From: Salinivirga sp964413185
Lineage (GTDB): Bacteria; Bacteroidota; Bacteroidia; Bacteroidales; Salinivirgaceae
NCBI GenBank assembly: GCA_964413185.1
Contig: CAYPSX010000061.1
Coordinates: forward strand, 1 to 18,735
Direction: 5' to 3'
Length of the DNA: 18,735 bases
The notes under the pieces are model-generated. The model did no database searches. It had not been told where the DNA came from and saw only the letters and a list, made by a program, of their open reading frames with translations. Shown piece by piece: positions 7,373-14,877 of this stretch (positions within the stretch are counted from its first letter, which is position 1; each line of letters starts with the position of its first letter). A program made the position numbers and the translations under genes.

Positions 7373-8161
7373 ATGTTTATAAAAGGAAAATATTGCATAA
7401 TAAACGGCGAAATAAAAGCCGCCACGAACTTTCACGATGATTTTATAGTCAGTGGCAAATCAATATACGAAGTAGTACGCATTTTTAACAGCAATCCTGT
7501 TTTTTTAGATCAACACCTTAGTAGATTGACACAATCTGCACAAATAACTCAAATTGGGTATCCCCAAACAGATGAGATTAAGCAAAGCATTGAACAATTA
7601 ATCCAAGCTAGCCATCAGGAAAACGGCAATATAGAAATCGTTGTCAATAATAAAAAGAACTGGAGCGCACGCTTTATTCCACACCATTATCCAACAACAC
7701 ATGACTATACCTATGGTGTCAAAACAATGTTTTTTGAGGCTAAACGCGACAATCCAAATGCAAAAGTAAAACTGCTTGATTTACGATCTGCTGCCACGGA
7801 TTATATTGAACAAAACAATATTTATGAAGCCATTTATGTGAACAATGGCGAAATATTTGAAGGAAGCCGCAGTAACATTTTTTTTGTAGATGGACAGCAT
7901 TTTTCTACCCCAACTGTGCAAACCGTATTGCCCGGCATTACAAGACAGATAGTCATTGAGCTTATTGGTCAGGCAAACTTTCAAATTGAAGAACGACCTG
8001 TAAGAACGCTCGAAGCACACAATTTTGATGCTGCTTTTCTCACTGGAACATCCCCCGGCGTTTTACCAATCAGCCAAATAAACAACATTAATTTTAATGT
8101 GAACAATAAAACCATGCGCCACATTATGGAGCTCTATAAAAAAGAAGTTAGCAGGAAATAA
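7373..8161 (+). CDS. Class IV (fold-type IV) PLP-dependent aminotransferase
   Basis: A 262-residue member of the branched-chain / D-amino-acid aminotransferase and 4-amino-4-deoxychorismate lyase superfamily. Lys131 (in DNPNAK) is 19 residues before YEAI, the same spacing as the PLP lysine in E. coli IlvE and in D-amino acid aminotransferase, so it is the likely catalytic residue; Lys133 is the alternative. EGSRSNIF (163-170), LPGITR (186-191) and TGTSPGVLPI (224-233) are the conserved phosphate- and cofactor-binding segments. It is shorter than true IlvE (about 300) and close to PabC length, but the sequence alone does not settle substrate: a branched-chain amino acid, D-alanine or aminodeoxychorismate are all possible. 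It is probably translated from the same mRNA as the acyltransferase 20 bases upstream. Confidence 0.88.
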   Translation: MFIKGKYCIINGEIKAATNFHDDFIVSGKSIYEVVRIFNSNPVFLDQHLSRLTQSAQITQIGYPQTDEIKQSIEQLIQASHQENGNIEIVVNNKKNWSARFIPHHYPTTHDYTYGVKTMFFEAKRDNPNAKVKLLDLRSAATDYIEQNNIYEAIYVNNGEIFEGSRSNIFFVDGQHFSTPTVQTVLPGITRQIVIELIGQANFQIEERPVRTLEAHNFDAAFLTGTSPGVLPISQINNINFNVNNKTMRHIMELYKKEVSRK

Positions 8162-8274
8162 AACGCTAAGAGTTTGATATTTAGGCATAATACCTTTTCA
8201 TCCCCCCAAATTTCCACCAACAATCAACGAAAATGTGCAGTTGAATAAAGAAATTTTATAATCACGTTTTCAGC

Positions 8275-8292
8275 AACTAAAATTTGTTAGTT
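8275..8292. repeat. Small perfect inverted repeat upstream of secA
   Basis: AACTAA (8275-8280) and TTAGTT (8287-8292) are perfect complements around a 6-base spacer, just upstream of the secA promoter candidate. It could be a weak hairpin or an operator; the size and AT content also allow chance. The rest of the 205-base gap 8162-8366 shows no gene or terminator that I can support. Confidence 0.3.
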
Positions 8293-8294
8293 AA

Positions 8295-8326
8295 TTAGGG
8301 ATAGCAGAAATTTTCAATTAAATTTG
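8295..8326 (+). promoter_or_regulatory. Promoter candidate for the secA operon
   Basis: TTAG at 8295-8298, a 20-base spacer, then TAAATTTG at 8319-8326, a perfect match to the TAnnTTTG box of Bacteroidota promoters; the upstream box has one mismatch. Transcription would start near 8332-8334, leaving a leader of about 34 bases that is A-rich and lacks a Shine-Dalgarno site. Confidence 0.6.
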
Positions 8327-8366
8327 TAGGTTCCATAAATCATGAAAATATAAAAACAAATAAATA

Positions 8367-11300
8367 ATGGGTTTTATAGACGGATTCGTTGCTAAAGTAT
8401 TTGGCACAAAGGTAGATAGAGATCTAAAAGTTATCATGCCGGTAGTAGAACAAGTAAAATCGGAATATGAAAATATTCAACATCTCAGTCACGATGAACT
8501 GAGACAAGCTTCAAGTGAGCTGAAACAAGATATACGCACGGCAATTAGAGAAGAGCAAAACAAAATAGATGAGCTCAAGAAAGAAGCTGAAGCTGCTCCC
8601 GATCATACAAAAAAGGAAGAATTATACGATGAGATCGACAAACTTGAAAAAGTTATCGACGAAAAGCTCGAAAATAAGCTTAAAGAAGCACTCCCCAGGG
8701 CATTTGCCATTGTAAAAAGTACGGCTCAGCGCTTCAAAGACAATGAGGAAATTATTGTTACCGCCAACGAATTCGACCGGAACATGGCGACCAGTCGCGA
8801 TCTTGTCGATATAAAAGGCGATAAAGCTGTTTATTATAATTCGTGGACAGCCGGTGGAAACAGAGTAACCTGGGACATGGTACATTACGATGTGCAGCTC
8901 ATTGGTGGAATTGTGCTTCACGAAGGAAAAATTGCCGAAATGGCCACGGGTGAAGGAAAAACCCTTGTTGCTACCCTGCCCGTTTTCCTGAATGCCCTTA
9001 CCGGACGGGGCGTGCATTTGGTTACGGTGAACGATTACCTCGCCAAACGTGATGCCGAATGGATGGGGCCAATTTATGAATTCCACGGCCTTTCAGTCGA
9101 TTGTATAGATAAACATGAACCCAGTAGTCAGAGCCGCCGCGAAGCCTATCAATGCGATGTTACTTTCGGTACAAACAATGAGTTTGGATTCGATTACCTT
9201 CGCGACAATATGGCCCACCGGCCTGAAGACCTTGTTCAACGTAAACACAACTATAGCATTGTCGATGAGGTTGACTCCGTTTTAATTGACGATGCCCGTA
9301 CGCCACTTATTATTTCGGGTCCTGTACCAAAAAGCAACGACCAGTTGTTTACAGATTACCGTCCCAATGTACAGAAGCTTTTTAGTGCACAAAAGCGCCT
9401 TGTAACTGAAATATTTGCCGAAGCCAAAAAACTTATTGCCAGTGGAAACAATGAAAAAGGCGGACTATTACTACTCCGCGCCTTCAAAGGTTTGCCCAAA
9501 ACCAAGGCGATAATCAAGTTCCTCAGCGAAGAAGGTATGAGAGCTCTCCTGCAAAAAACAGAGAACCAATACATGCAGGAAAATGCCAAGCACATGCACA
9601 AAGTAACAGATGATTTATACTTCATAATTGATGAAAAACTCAACAGTGTAGAGCTTACCGACAAAGGTATTGACCTGCTTTCGAGCGATGTCGAAGATCA
9701 GGACTTTTTCGTTCTTCCCGATATCGGCTCTGAAATTGCCGACCTTGATAAACAAAACCTTGAACCGAAAAAACTGCTGAAGAAAAAAGATAAATTGCTG
9801 CAAGATTACGCAGTAAAATCAGAAAGAGTACACACCATCAACCAGTTGCTCAAAGCGTATGCAATGTTTGAAAAAGATGTTGAATACGTGGTAATGGACA
9901 ATAAAGTCAAGATTGTAGATGAGCAAACCGGGCGTATTATGGAAGGCCGCCGTTACTCCGACGGCTTGCACCAGGCAATTGAAGCAAAGGAAAACGTAAA
10001 AGTTGAAGCCGCCAGTCAAACCTTTGCCACTATTACATTACAGAATTATTTCCGCATGTACACAAAACTATCGGGTATGACCGGTACAGCGGAGACAGAA
10101 GCCGGCGAATTTTGGAATATATATAAACTGGATGTTGTGGTTATTCCAACCAACCGCCCTATTGTTCGTGACGACAAGCAGGATCTGGTTTACAAAACCA
10201 AACGCGAAAAATACAACAATGTAATTGAAGAAATAATGGCGCTGCGAGACCAAGGTCGTCCATCGCTGGTTGGTACAACATCGGTAGAAGTATCTGAAAT
10301 ACTCAGCCGAATGTTGAAAATGCGCGGAATAAAACACAATGTTTTGAATGCGAAATTACACCAGCGCGAGGCCGAGGTTGTTGCTGAAGCCGGAAAATCT
10401 AAAGCTGTTACCATAGCCACCAACATGGCAGGACGTGGTACCGACATTAAACTAAGTCAGGAAGTTAAAGAAGCTGGCGGACTGGCTATTGTAGCAACAG
10501 AACGACATGAATCGCGCCGCGTAGACAGGCAGTTACGCGGACGTGCAGGTCGCCAGGGAGACCCGGGATCATCACAGTTTTTTGTGTCGCTTGAAGACGA
10601 CCTAATGCGCCTTTTCGGTTCCGAACGTATTGCCAAAATGATGGACCGCATGGGCATTAAGGAAGGCGAAGTTATTCAGCACTCCATGATATCAAAATCC
10701 ATAGAACGTGCACAGAAAAAAGTTGAAGAAAATAATTTTGGTATCAGGAAGCGTTTGCTGGAATATGATGATGTAATGAACTCTCAGCGTGAAGTAATAT
10801 ACGAAAAACGGAAACATGCCCTTTTCGGAGAGCGCCTTGAGGTTGATATTGCCAACATGATGTTTGACGTTTGCGAATCGCTGGTTGAAGAAAATTACGG
10901 AGGTACCGATTTTGATGCCTTTAAGCTGGAGCTGATCAGGCACGTATCTATTGAGCCGCCATTTGAAGCTGAAGAGTACACGAAGGAATCTCCGGATGAA
11001 CTTACAGATAAACTATTCAGTGAAGTTCGCAAAGCGTATGAACGGAAACAAGATATTATTGCTCAACAAGTTTCACCGGTAATAAAATCGGTTTATGAAG
11101 AGCAAAAAGATAAATATGAAAATATTGTTATTCCAATTTCCGACGGAGCAAAAGCATTTCAGGTAGTTGTAAACCTTGAGGAAGCCTACAATTCATCAGG
11201 TGTTGAGGTAATGCGTTCTTTAGAAAAATTTATAACACTTGCTGTTATAGATGACGCCTGGAAAGAACACCTCCGTGAAATGGACGATTTAAAAACCTCG

Positions 11301-11642
11301 GTACAAAATGCTACGTATGAACAAAAAGATCCGTTACTGATTTACAAGTTTGAATCGTTTGAGCTTTTTAAAACCATGCTCTATAAGATTAATAAAGATG
11401 TAACATCAGTTCTCCTTAAAGCCTTCATTCCGCTTAAAGAAGACGATAAAATACAACAAGGCAGACGAGAACGAACAGATTACAGCAAGTATGAAACTTC
11501 CAGGCAAAATGACCTGGTTGCCAATACCAAAGAAAAACAAAAACCCCAACCGGCTAAGGTTGAGAAAAAAGTTGGACGCAACGATCCATGCCCATGTGGT
11601 AGTGGTAAAAAGTATAAACAATGCCATGGTAAAAACCAGTAA
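8367..11642 (+). CDS. secA: SecA, preprotein translocase ATPase
   Basis: Motor ATPase that pushes unfolded preproteins through SecYEG. At 1,091 residues it is well above the roughly 900 of E. coli SecA. Walker A is MATGEGKT (192-199), about 90 residues later than in E. coli, because of extra sequence that includes a charged, coiled-coil-like stretch at about 60-107. The Walker B DEVD is at 300-303. Residues about 322-455 hold a further long insertion, mostly helical and charged, typical of Bacteroidota SecA. The second helicase domain has TNMAGRGTDIK (about 685-695). The C-terminus is a zinc-binding SEC-C motif, with Cys1075, Cys1077, Cys1086 and His1087, the SecB/ribosome/lipid contact in the family. 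It is followed after 11 bases by the DUF6913-like gene and appears to lead an operon that runs through dapA to the exported propeller. Confidence 0.98.
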   Translation: MGFIDGFVAKVFGTKVDRDLKVIMPVVEQVKSEYENIQHLSHDELRQASSELKQDIRTAIREEQNKIDELKKEAEAAPDHTKKEELYDEIDKLEKVIDEKLENKLKEALPRAFAIVKSTAQRFKDNEEIIVTANEFDRNMATSRDLVDIKGDKAVYYNSWTAGGNRVTWDMVHYDVQLIGGIVLHEGKIAEMATGEGKTLVATLPVFLNALTGRGVHLVTVNDYLAKRDAEWMGPIYEFHGLSVDCIDKHEPSSQSRREAYQCDVTFGTNNEFGFDYLRDNMAHRPEDLVQRKHNYSIVDEVDSVLIDDARTPLIISGPVPKSNDQLFTDYRPNVQKLFSAQKRLVTEIFAEAKKLIASGNNEKGGLLLLRAFKGLPKTKAIIKFLSEEGMRALLQKTENQYMQENAKHMHKVTDDLYFIIDEKLNSVELTDKGIDLLSSDVEDQDFFVLPDIGSEIADLDKQNLEPKKLLKKKDKLLQDYAVKSERVHTINQLLKAYAMFEKDVEYVVMDNKVKIVDEQTGRIMEGRRYSDGLHQAIEAKENVKVEAASQTFATITLQNYFRMYTKLSGMTGTAETEAGEFWNIYKLDVVVIPTNRPIVRDDKQDLVYKTKREKYNNVIEEIMALRDQGRPSLVGTTSVEVSEILSRMLKMRGIKHNVLNAKLHQREAEVVAEAGKSKAVTIATNMAGRGTDIKLSQEVKEAGGLAIVATERHESRRVDRQLRGRAGRQGDPGSSQFFVSLEDDLMRLFGSERIAKMMDRMGIKEGEVIQHSMISKSIERAQKKVEENNFGIRKRLLEYDDVMNSQREVIYEKRKHALFGERLEVDIANMMFDVCESLVEENYGGTDFDAFKLELIRHVSIEPPFEAEEYTKESPDELTDKLFSEVRKAYERKQDIIAQQVSPVIKSVYEEQKDKYENIVIPISDGAKAFQVVVNLEEAYNSSGVEVMRSLEKFITLAVIDDAWKEHLREMDDLKTSVQNATYEQKDPLLIYKFESFELFKTMLYKINKDVTSVLLKAFIPLKEDDKIQQGRRERTDYSKYETSRQNDLVANTKEKQKPQPAKVEKKVGRNDPCPCGSGKKYKQCHGKNQ

Positions 11643-11653
11643 CATATAGCCCA

Positions 11654-12211
11654 ATGAGTATAAAAAGTTTTTGTCAGCGAAAATCATTGAAGAAAGCTGT
11701 CCGGACAAACACAAGAAAAAAGCTGTTTAAAAACCTGGAACAAGTAAAAAGTGCCGGGATATTATTTGAGCGCGATAGTGACCAAACAGCTGCAAACATG
11801 CAAAAACTTGCCAAATTTCTGCACGAACAAGACATTGATGTTCATGTTCTTGCATACGTTAATATAAAAAAACCAACAGAAGAGTTTTTACAGAAAAAAT
11901 CATTATCATTGTTTTATAAAAAAGATTTAAATTGGTACAAAAAACCAAAAATCGAGTTGATTCATAATTTTATTAATCAGCGTTTCGATATAATGATAAA
12001 GGCTGATTTTAGTGCGGCTTTTCCGCTTGCATATATTTGTGCATCATCGAAAGCCTCATTGGTTGCCGGCCCCAAAGATTCACTCATGGAAAACTATGAT
12101 TTTTTTATTGAAACATCAACACGCGACCAAAACGAGTACCACCAGCAATTGATACATTATTTATCCGTCATAAACCAGAATTCAACCCAAAAGGAAACTA
12201 ATTATGCATAG
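11654..12211 (+). CDS. DUF6913-like protein of unknown function
   Basis: A 185-residue protein I recognise as the DUF6913 type found beside dapA in Bacteroidota; no function is known to me. The N-terminus is very basic (Arg and Lys throughout residues 1-30). Residues about 35-150 look like a small alpha/beta fold: hydrophobic strands AGILFE (about 35-40) and VHVLAYV (about 62-68), then FDIMIKADFS near 110-119 and PLAYICASSKASLVAG near 124-139. There is no signal peptide, membrane helix or cysteine motif, so it should be cytoplasmic. The gene begins 11 bases after secA, and its last 8 bases overlap the start of dapA (ATGCATAG), which suggests translational coupling. The family name is from memory and needs a profile search. 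Confidence 0.7.
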   Translation: MSIKSFCQRKSLKKAVRTNTRKKLFKNLEQVKSAGILFERDSDQTAANMQKLAKFLHEQDIDVHVLAYVNIKKPTEEFLQKKSLSLFYKKDLNWYKKPKIELIHNFINQRFDIMIKADFSAAFPLAYICASSKASLVAGPKDSLMENYDFFIETSTRDQNEYHQQLIHYLSVINQNSTQKETNYA

Positions 12212-13097
12212 TAAAAAATTCCAGGGAACCGGTGTAGCCCTTATCACACCATTCCGCAAAGACGGCAGCATTGATTTTAAAGCATTTGAAAAACTGCTCA
12301 ACCATGTTATTGATGATGGCGTCGACTACTTGGTTGCATTGGGGACAACAAGTGAATACCCCACTCTTTCGCCTGATGAACAACAAGCAGTAGTAGACTT
12401 TATCATTGAGCACAATCAAAAACGCGTGCCATTGGTACTGGGTATTGGAGGCAATAGTACAAGCGATGTAATAAATCGGATACAAAACACCAGTTTTGAC
12501 AATATTGATGCAATTTTAAGCGTTGTACCATACTACAACAAACCTAGTCAGAAAGGCCTGATTCAACACTTTACAAGCATCGCATCGGTTTCCCCGGTAC
12601 CCATTATTCTTTATAATGTACCCGGACGCACAGGGAAAAATATGGAAGCCGATACCATTATTTACCTGGCGCACAATAATGAGAACATTATTGGTGTAAA
12701 AGAAGCTTCAGGCGACCTTATTCAGTGCATGAAAATTGCACAAAAAAAACCAGAAGGCTTCCTACTCATCTCAGGAGAAGATGCCCTTACTATGCCAATG
12801 GTAGCATCAGGCGGAAATGGCGTTATTTCTGTGACTGCAAATGCCTACCCAAAATCGTTCAGAAAAATGGTGCAGGCCGCACTGAACAATGATATAGAAA
12901 CGGCCAGGAAAATCCATTACGAACTGTTACAATTTTCAGAATTAATATTCGAAGATGGAAACCCATCCGGAATAAAGGCAGCATTGCAAATAAAAGATAT
13001 AGTCCAATCTGCGGTCAGGTCGCCATTAACGACAATTAGCCGTTCGCTCTATGGGAAAATTGACAATGAGATTAAACAAATTTCTTTTGAGCGTTAA
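12204..13097 (+). CDS. dapA: DapA, 4-hydroxy-tetrahydrodipicolinate synthase
   Basis: A 297-residue class I aldolase that condenses pyruvate with aspartate semialdehyde, the first committed step to diaminopimelate and lysine, in the cytoplasm. Seen in order: GTTSEYPTL (47-55) with the active-site Thr pair, VVPYYNKPSQKG (107-118) with the inter-subunit Tyr, LYNVPGRTG (136-144) with Tyr137 and Arg142, and GVKEASGD (164-171) with Lys166, which forms the Schiff base with pyruvate. All residues expected of a true DapA are present, including the Arg that separates it from N-acetylneuraminate lyases. The start overlaps the DUF6913-like gene by 8 bases and the end overlaps the propeller gene by 32-47 bases, so all three are likely coupled in translation. 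Confidence 0.97.
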   Translation: MHSKKFQGTGVALITPFRKDGSIDFKAFEKLLNHVIDDGVDYLVALGTTSEYPTLSPDEQQAVVDFIIEHNQKRVPLVLGIGGNSTSDVINRIQNTSFDNIDAILSVVPYYNKPSQKGLIQHFTSIASVSPVPIILYNVPGRTGKNMEADTIIYLAHNNENIIGVKEASGDLIQCMKIAQKKPEGFLLISGEDALTMPMVASGGNGVISVTANAYPKSFRKMVQAALNNDIETARKIHYELLQFSELIFEDGNPSGIKAALQIKDIVQSAVRSPLTTISRSLYGKIDNEIKQISFER

Positions 13098-14151
13098 GGC
13101 GCAAATAATTGTTTTTCTGCTGCTAGTACTCATTGGCGGCAAAGAATCCTTTGCCCAGGAATCTTTAGACTTTGATATTATCCGGGTATTTAAAACAAAG
13201 GGGAAAATATATGGTGAACCCCTCGTAACCAGAGATACAACAGTTGTATTTGGCACGCACCGCAGGCAAATTTACTTTTTGGACAAAATAGGCAACCTTG
13301 TCAACAACGTTAAATTAGGTGGCTGGGTACATGCCACCCCTGCCGAGTTGCTCGATGGAAGCATTGTGGTTGGATGTTACGACAAGTTCGTATATTTCTT
13401 CGATCAAATGGGCAATATTATTAAGAAAATTAAACCCGGCGGACGCATTTTTACGAAAATTGAACAGTTTGCCGATGGAACCCTGGTATTTGGCACCAAC
13501 CGGAATAAAATCCATTTTATCAGACCCGATGGGACTTCCTATGATTTTCTTACAAAAAAAATGGTACACGGCGGTATTACAATCCTAAAGAACGATGAAA
13601 TTGTTTTCGGCTCACACGACAAGCGAATATTCATGGTAGATAAGTATGGGGTCTTGAACAATAGCATACCAACAAATGACTGGATAGTACACAGTAAGCC
13701 CATTGTGTTGCAAAACGGGATGATTGCCGTTGGTAGTTACGATCAGAATCTTTATATATTCAATGACGACCAAACCGTTGTAAAAAAGGTTAAAACCAAC
13801 GGGTCTATCCACTCTTCTCCGCTTCAGCTCAACGATGGAACCATTGTTTTCGGCTCTCTCGATAAACATATTTATTTATTGACCCCGACTGGCGATTTGA
13901 AACAAAAAATAAAAACCGGTGGCTGGGTTGTGTCTACGCCCCGCAGCCTGAACGATACCACGTTTTGCATTGGAAGCTATGACCATTATCTTTATGTCGT
14001 TTCGAGTTCAGGTCGAATCATGAGCAAATTCGATACAGGAGGTAAAATTTTTGCTGCACCTGCTGTTTTGCCGGATAACACAATTGTAGTCGCTTCAAAC
14101 AATCGAAAAATACATTTCATCAGGGAGAAAAAAGCACTTGTCGGTTTATAA
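13051..14151 (+). CDS. Exported eight-bladed PQQ-like beta-propeller protein
   Basis: A 366-residue protein with a Sec signal peptide: basic n-region, hydrophobic core AQIIVFLLLVLIGG (17-30) and predicted cut SFA|QE after Ala35. There is no lipobox cysteine, so it should be soluble in the periplasm or beyond. The mature part is eight tandem repeats of about 40 residues; the strand turn VFG, VVG or AVG recurs at about 66, 106, 146, 185, 226, 266, 306 and 347, followed by [ST]x[DN]xx[IV]Y, and most repeats end in TGG or PGG. Eight such repeats should close an eight-bladed WD40/PQQ-like propeller. The substrate or partner is unknown. The ATG at 13051 overlaps dapA by 47 bases; a second ATG at 13066 (MRLNKFLL) is an equally good signal-peptide start with a 32-base overlap. 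It ends the operon at a hairpin shared with the convergent peroxiredoxin gene. Confidence 0.85.
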   Translation: MGKLTMRLNKFLLSVKAQIIVFLLLVLIGGKESFAQESLDFDIIRVFKTKGKIYGEPLVTRDTTVVFGTHRRQIYFLDKIGNLVNNVKLGGWVHATPAELLDGSIVVGCYDKFVYFFDQMGNIIKKIKPGGRIFTKIEQFADGTLVFGTNRNKIHFIRPDGTSYDFLTKKMVHGGITILKNDEIVFGSHDKRIFMVDKYGVLNNSIPTNDWIVHSKPIVLQNGMIAVGSYDQNLYIFNDDQTVVKKVKTNGSIHSSPLQLNDGTIVFGSLDKHIYLLTPTGDLKQKIKTGGWVVSTPRSLNDTTFCIGSYDHYLYVVSSSGRIMSKFDTGGKIFAAPAVLPDNTIVVASNNRKIHFIREKKALVGL

Positions 14152-14178
14152 AAAAAGGCTGCCGTGTTGGCAACCTTT
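14151..14178 (-). terminator. Terminator between convergent propeller and peroxiredoxin genes
   Basis: AAAGG-C-TGCC (14154-14163) and GGCA-A-CCTTT (14169-14178) form a nine-pair stem with one internal mismatch. Read on the minus strand it is followed by a run of seven Ts formed partly from the propeller gene's own TAA and the As after it, a good intrinsic terminator 20 bases after the peroxiredoxin stop. On the plus strand the downstream T run is poor, so it may act mainly for the minus strand. Confidence 0.75.
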
Positions 14179-14198
14179 CATGTTTATTGTAAGCAATG

Positions 14199-14828
14199 TT
14201 ATTTCGCTAAATAACTGGCAATACTGTCCTGAGTTTCAGAAATAGCATCATCTCCTTCGTGCCAGTCGGCCGGACAAACTTCTCCATTTTTCTCGTGAAA
14301 AATTAGTGCATCGACCATGCGTAGTGTTTCTTTAACACTACGGCCCAAAGGCATATCATTGACAACCTGGTGGCGCACAACGCCTTCTTTGTCGATTAAA
14401 AACAGCCCACGATATGCGGCTGGTTGTCCGTTAAATACTATGTCGCCTTCATCGTTATAATCATATTCGCCCGCCAAAACATTGTAATTCTCGGCAATTG
14501 AGTTCGATGCATCAGCTACAAGCGGAAATTTTACACCTTTAATTCCGCCGTCTTTTTGTTCTGTTTGCAGCCACTTCCAATGCGAAAATTCAGAATCGAC
14601 ACTACATCCTACAACAGCTACCCCGCGCTTATCGAATTCTTCGATTTTTTTCTGAAAGGCGATAATTTCTGTTGGACAAACGAATGTGAAATCTGCCGGG
14701 TAAAAGAAAAATACTACGTATTTTTTTTCCAGGTATTGAGTTAAGGAGAAATCTTCAACGATTTTCTCTCCGTTTAATACTGCTTTGGCTGTAAACTGAG
14801 GTGCTTTTTTTCCAACTAAAATAGACAT
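14199..14828 (-). CDS. Typical 2-Cys peroxiredoxin (AhpC/Prx1 type)
   Basis: A 209-residue thiol peroxidase that reduces hydrogen peroxide and organic peroxides in the cytoplasm. The active site PADFTFVCPTE contains Pro44, Thr48 and peroxidatic Cys51; the resolving cysteine is Cys185 in EVCPADW, so it works as an obligate dimer. Arg140 in AYRGLFLID is the likely conserved active-site arginine. Compared with the shortest Prx1 proteins there is an insertion at about 121-137 (EYDYNDEGDIVFNGQPA). DGGIKGVKFPL and the C-terminal SIASYLAK loosely resemble the GGLG and YF regions that make eukaryotic Prx prone to over-oxidation, but neither motif is exact. The gene lies 49 bases downstream of a Fur-family gene on the same strand and ends just before a terminator. 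No AhpF-like partner is in the window; thioredoxin or another reductase would be needed. Confidence 0.95.
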   Translation of the reverse strand: MSILVGKKAPQFTAKAVLNGEKIVEDFSLTQYLEKKYVVFFFYPADFTFVCPTEIIAFQKKIEEFDKRGVAVVGCSVDSEFSHWKWLQTEQKDGGIKGVKFPLVADASNSIAENYNVLAGEYDYNDEGDIVFNGQPAAYRGLFLIDKEGVVRHQVVNDMPLGRSVKETLRMVDALIFHEKNGEVCPADWHEGDDAISETQDSIASYLAK

Positions 14829-14847
14829 GTTCTGTTTTTTTTTATGG

Positions 14848-14858
14848 TTAAACTTTAA
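14848..14858. promoter_or_regulatory. Palindrome in the Fur-peroxiredoxin gap, possible operator
   Basis: TTAAA-C-TTTAA is a perfect 11-base palindrome 20 bases upstream of the peroxiredoxin start. A poor -7 box lies just before it on the minus strand (TATAGTTG at 14873-14866). It does not match the palindrome upstream of the Fur-family gene base for base. In such AT-rich DNA chance is quite possible. Confidence 0.2.
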
Positions 14859-14877
14859 AACAAAACAACTATATCAA

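Noticed and set aside
8622..9086. 154-codon frame on the minus strand within secA
   Set aside because: Antisense to the SecA helicase motifs, with no coherent domain; long shadows are expected opposite conserved genes.
13319..13588. 89-codon plus-strand frame inside the propeller gene
   Set aside because: Out-of-frame reading of the repeats; the overlapping 40-residue repeat frame explains the sequence fully.
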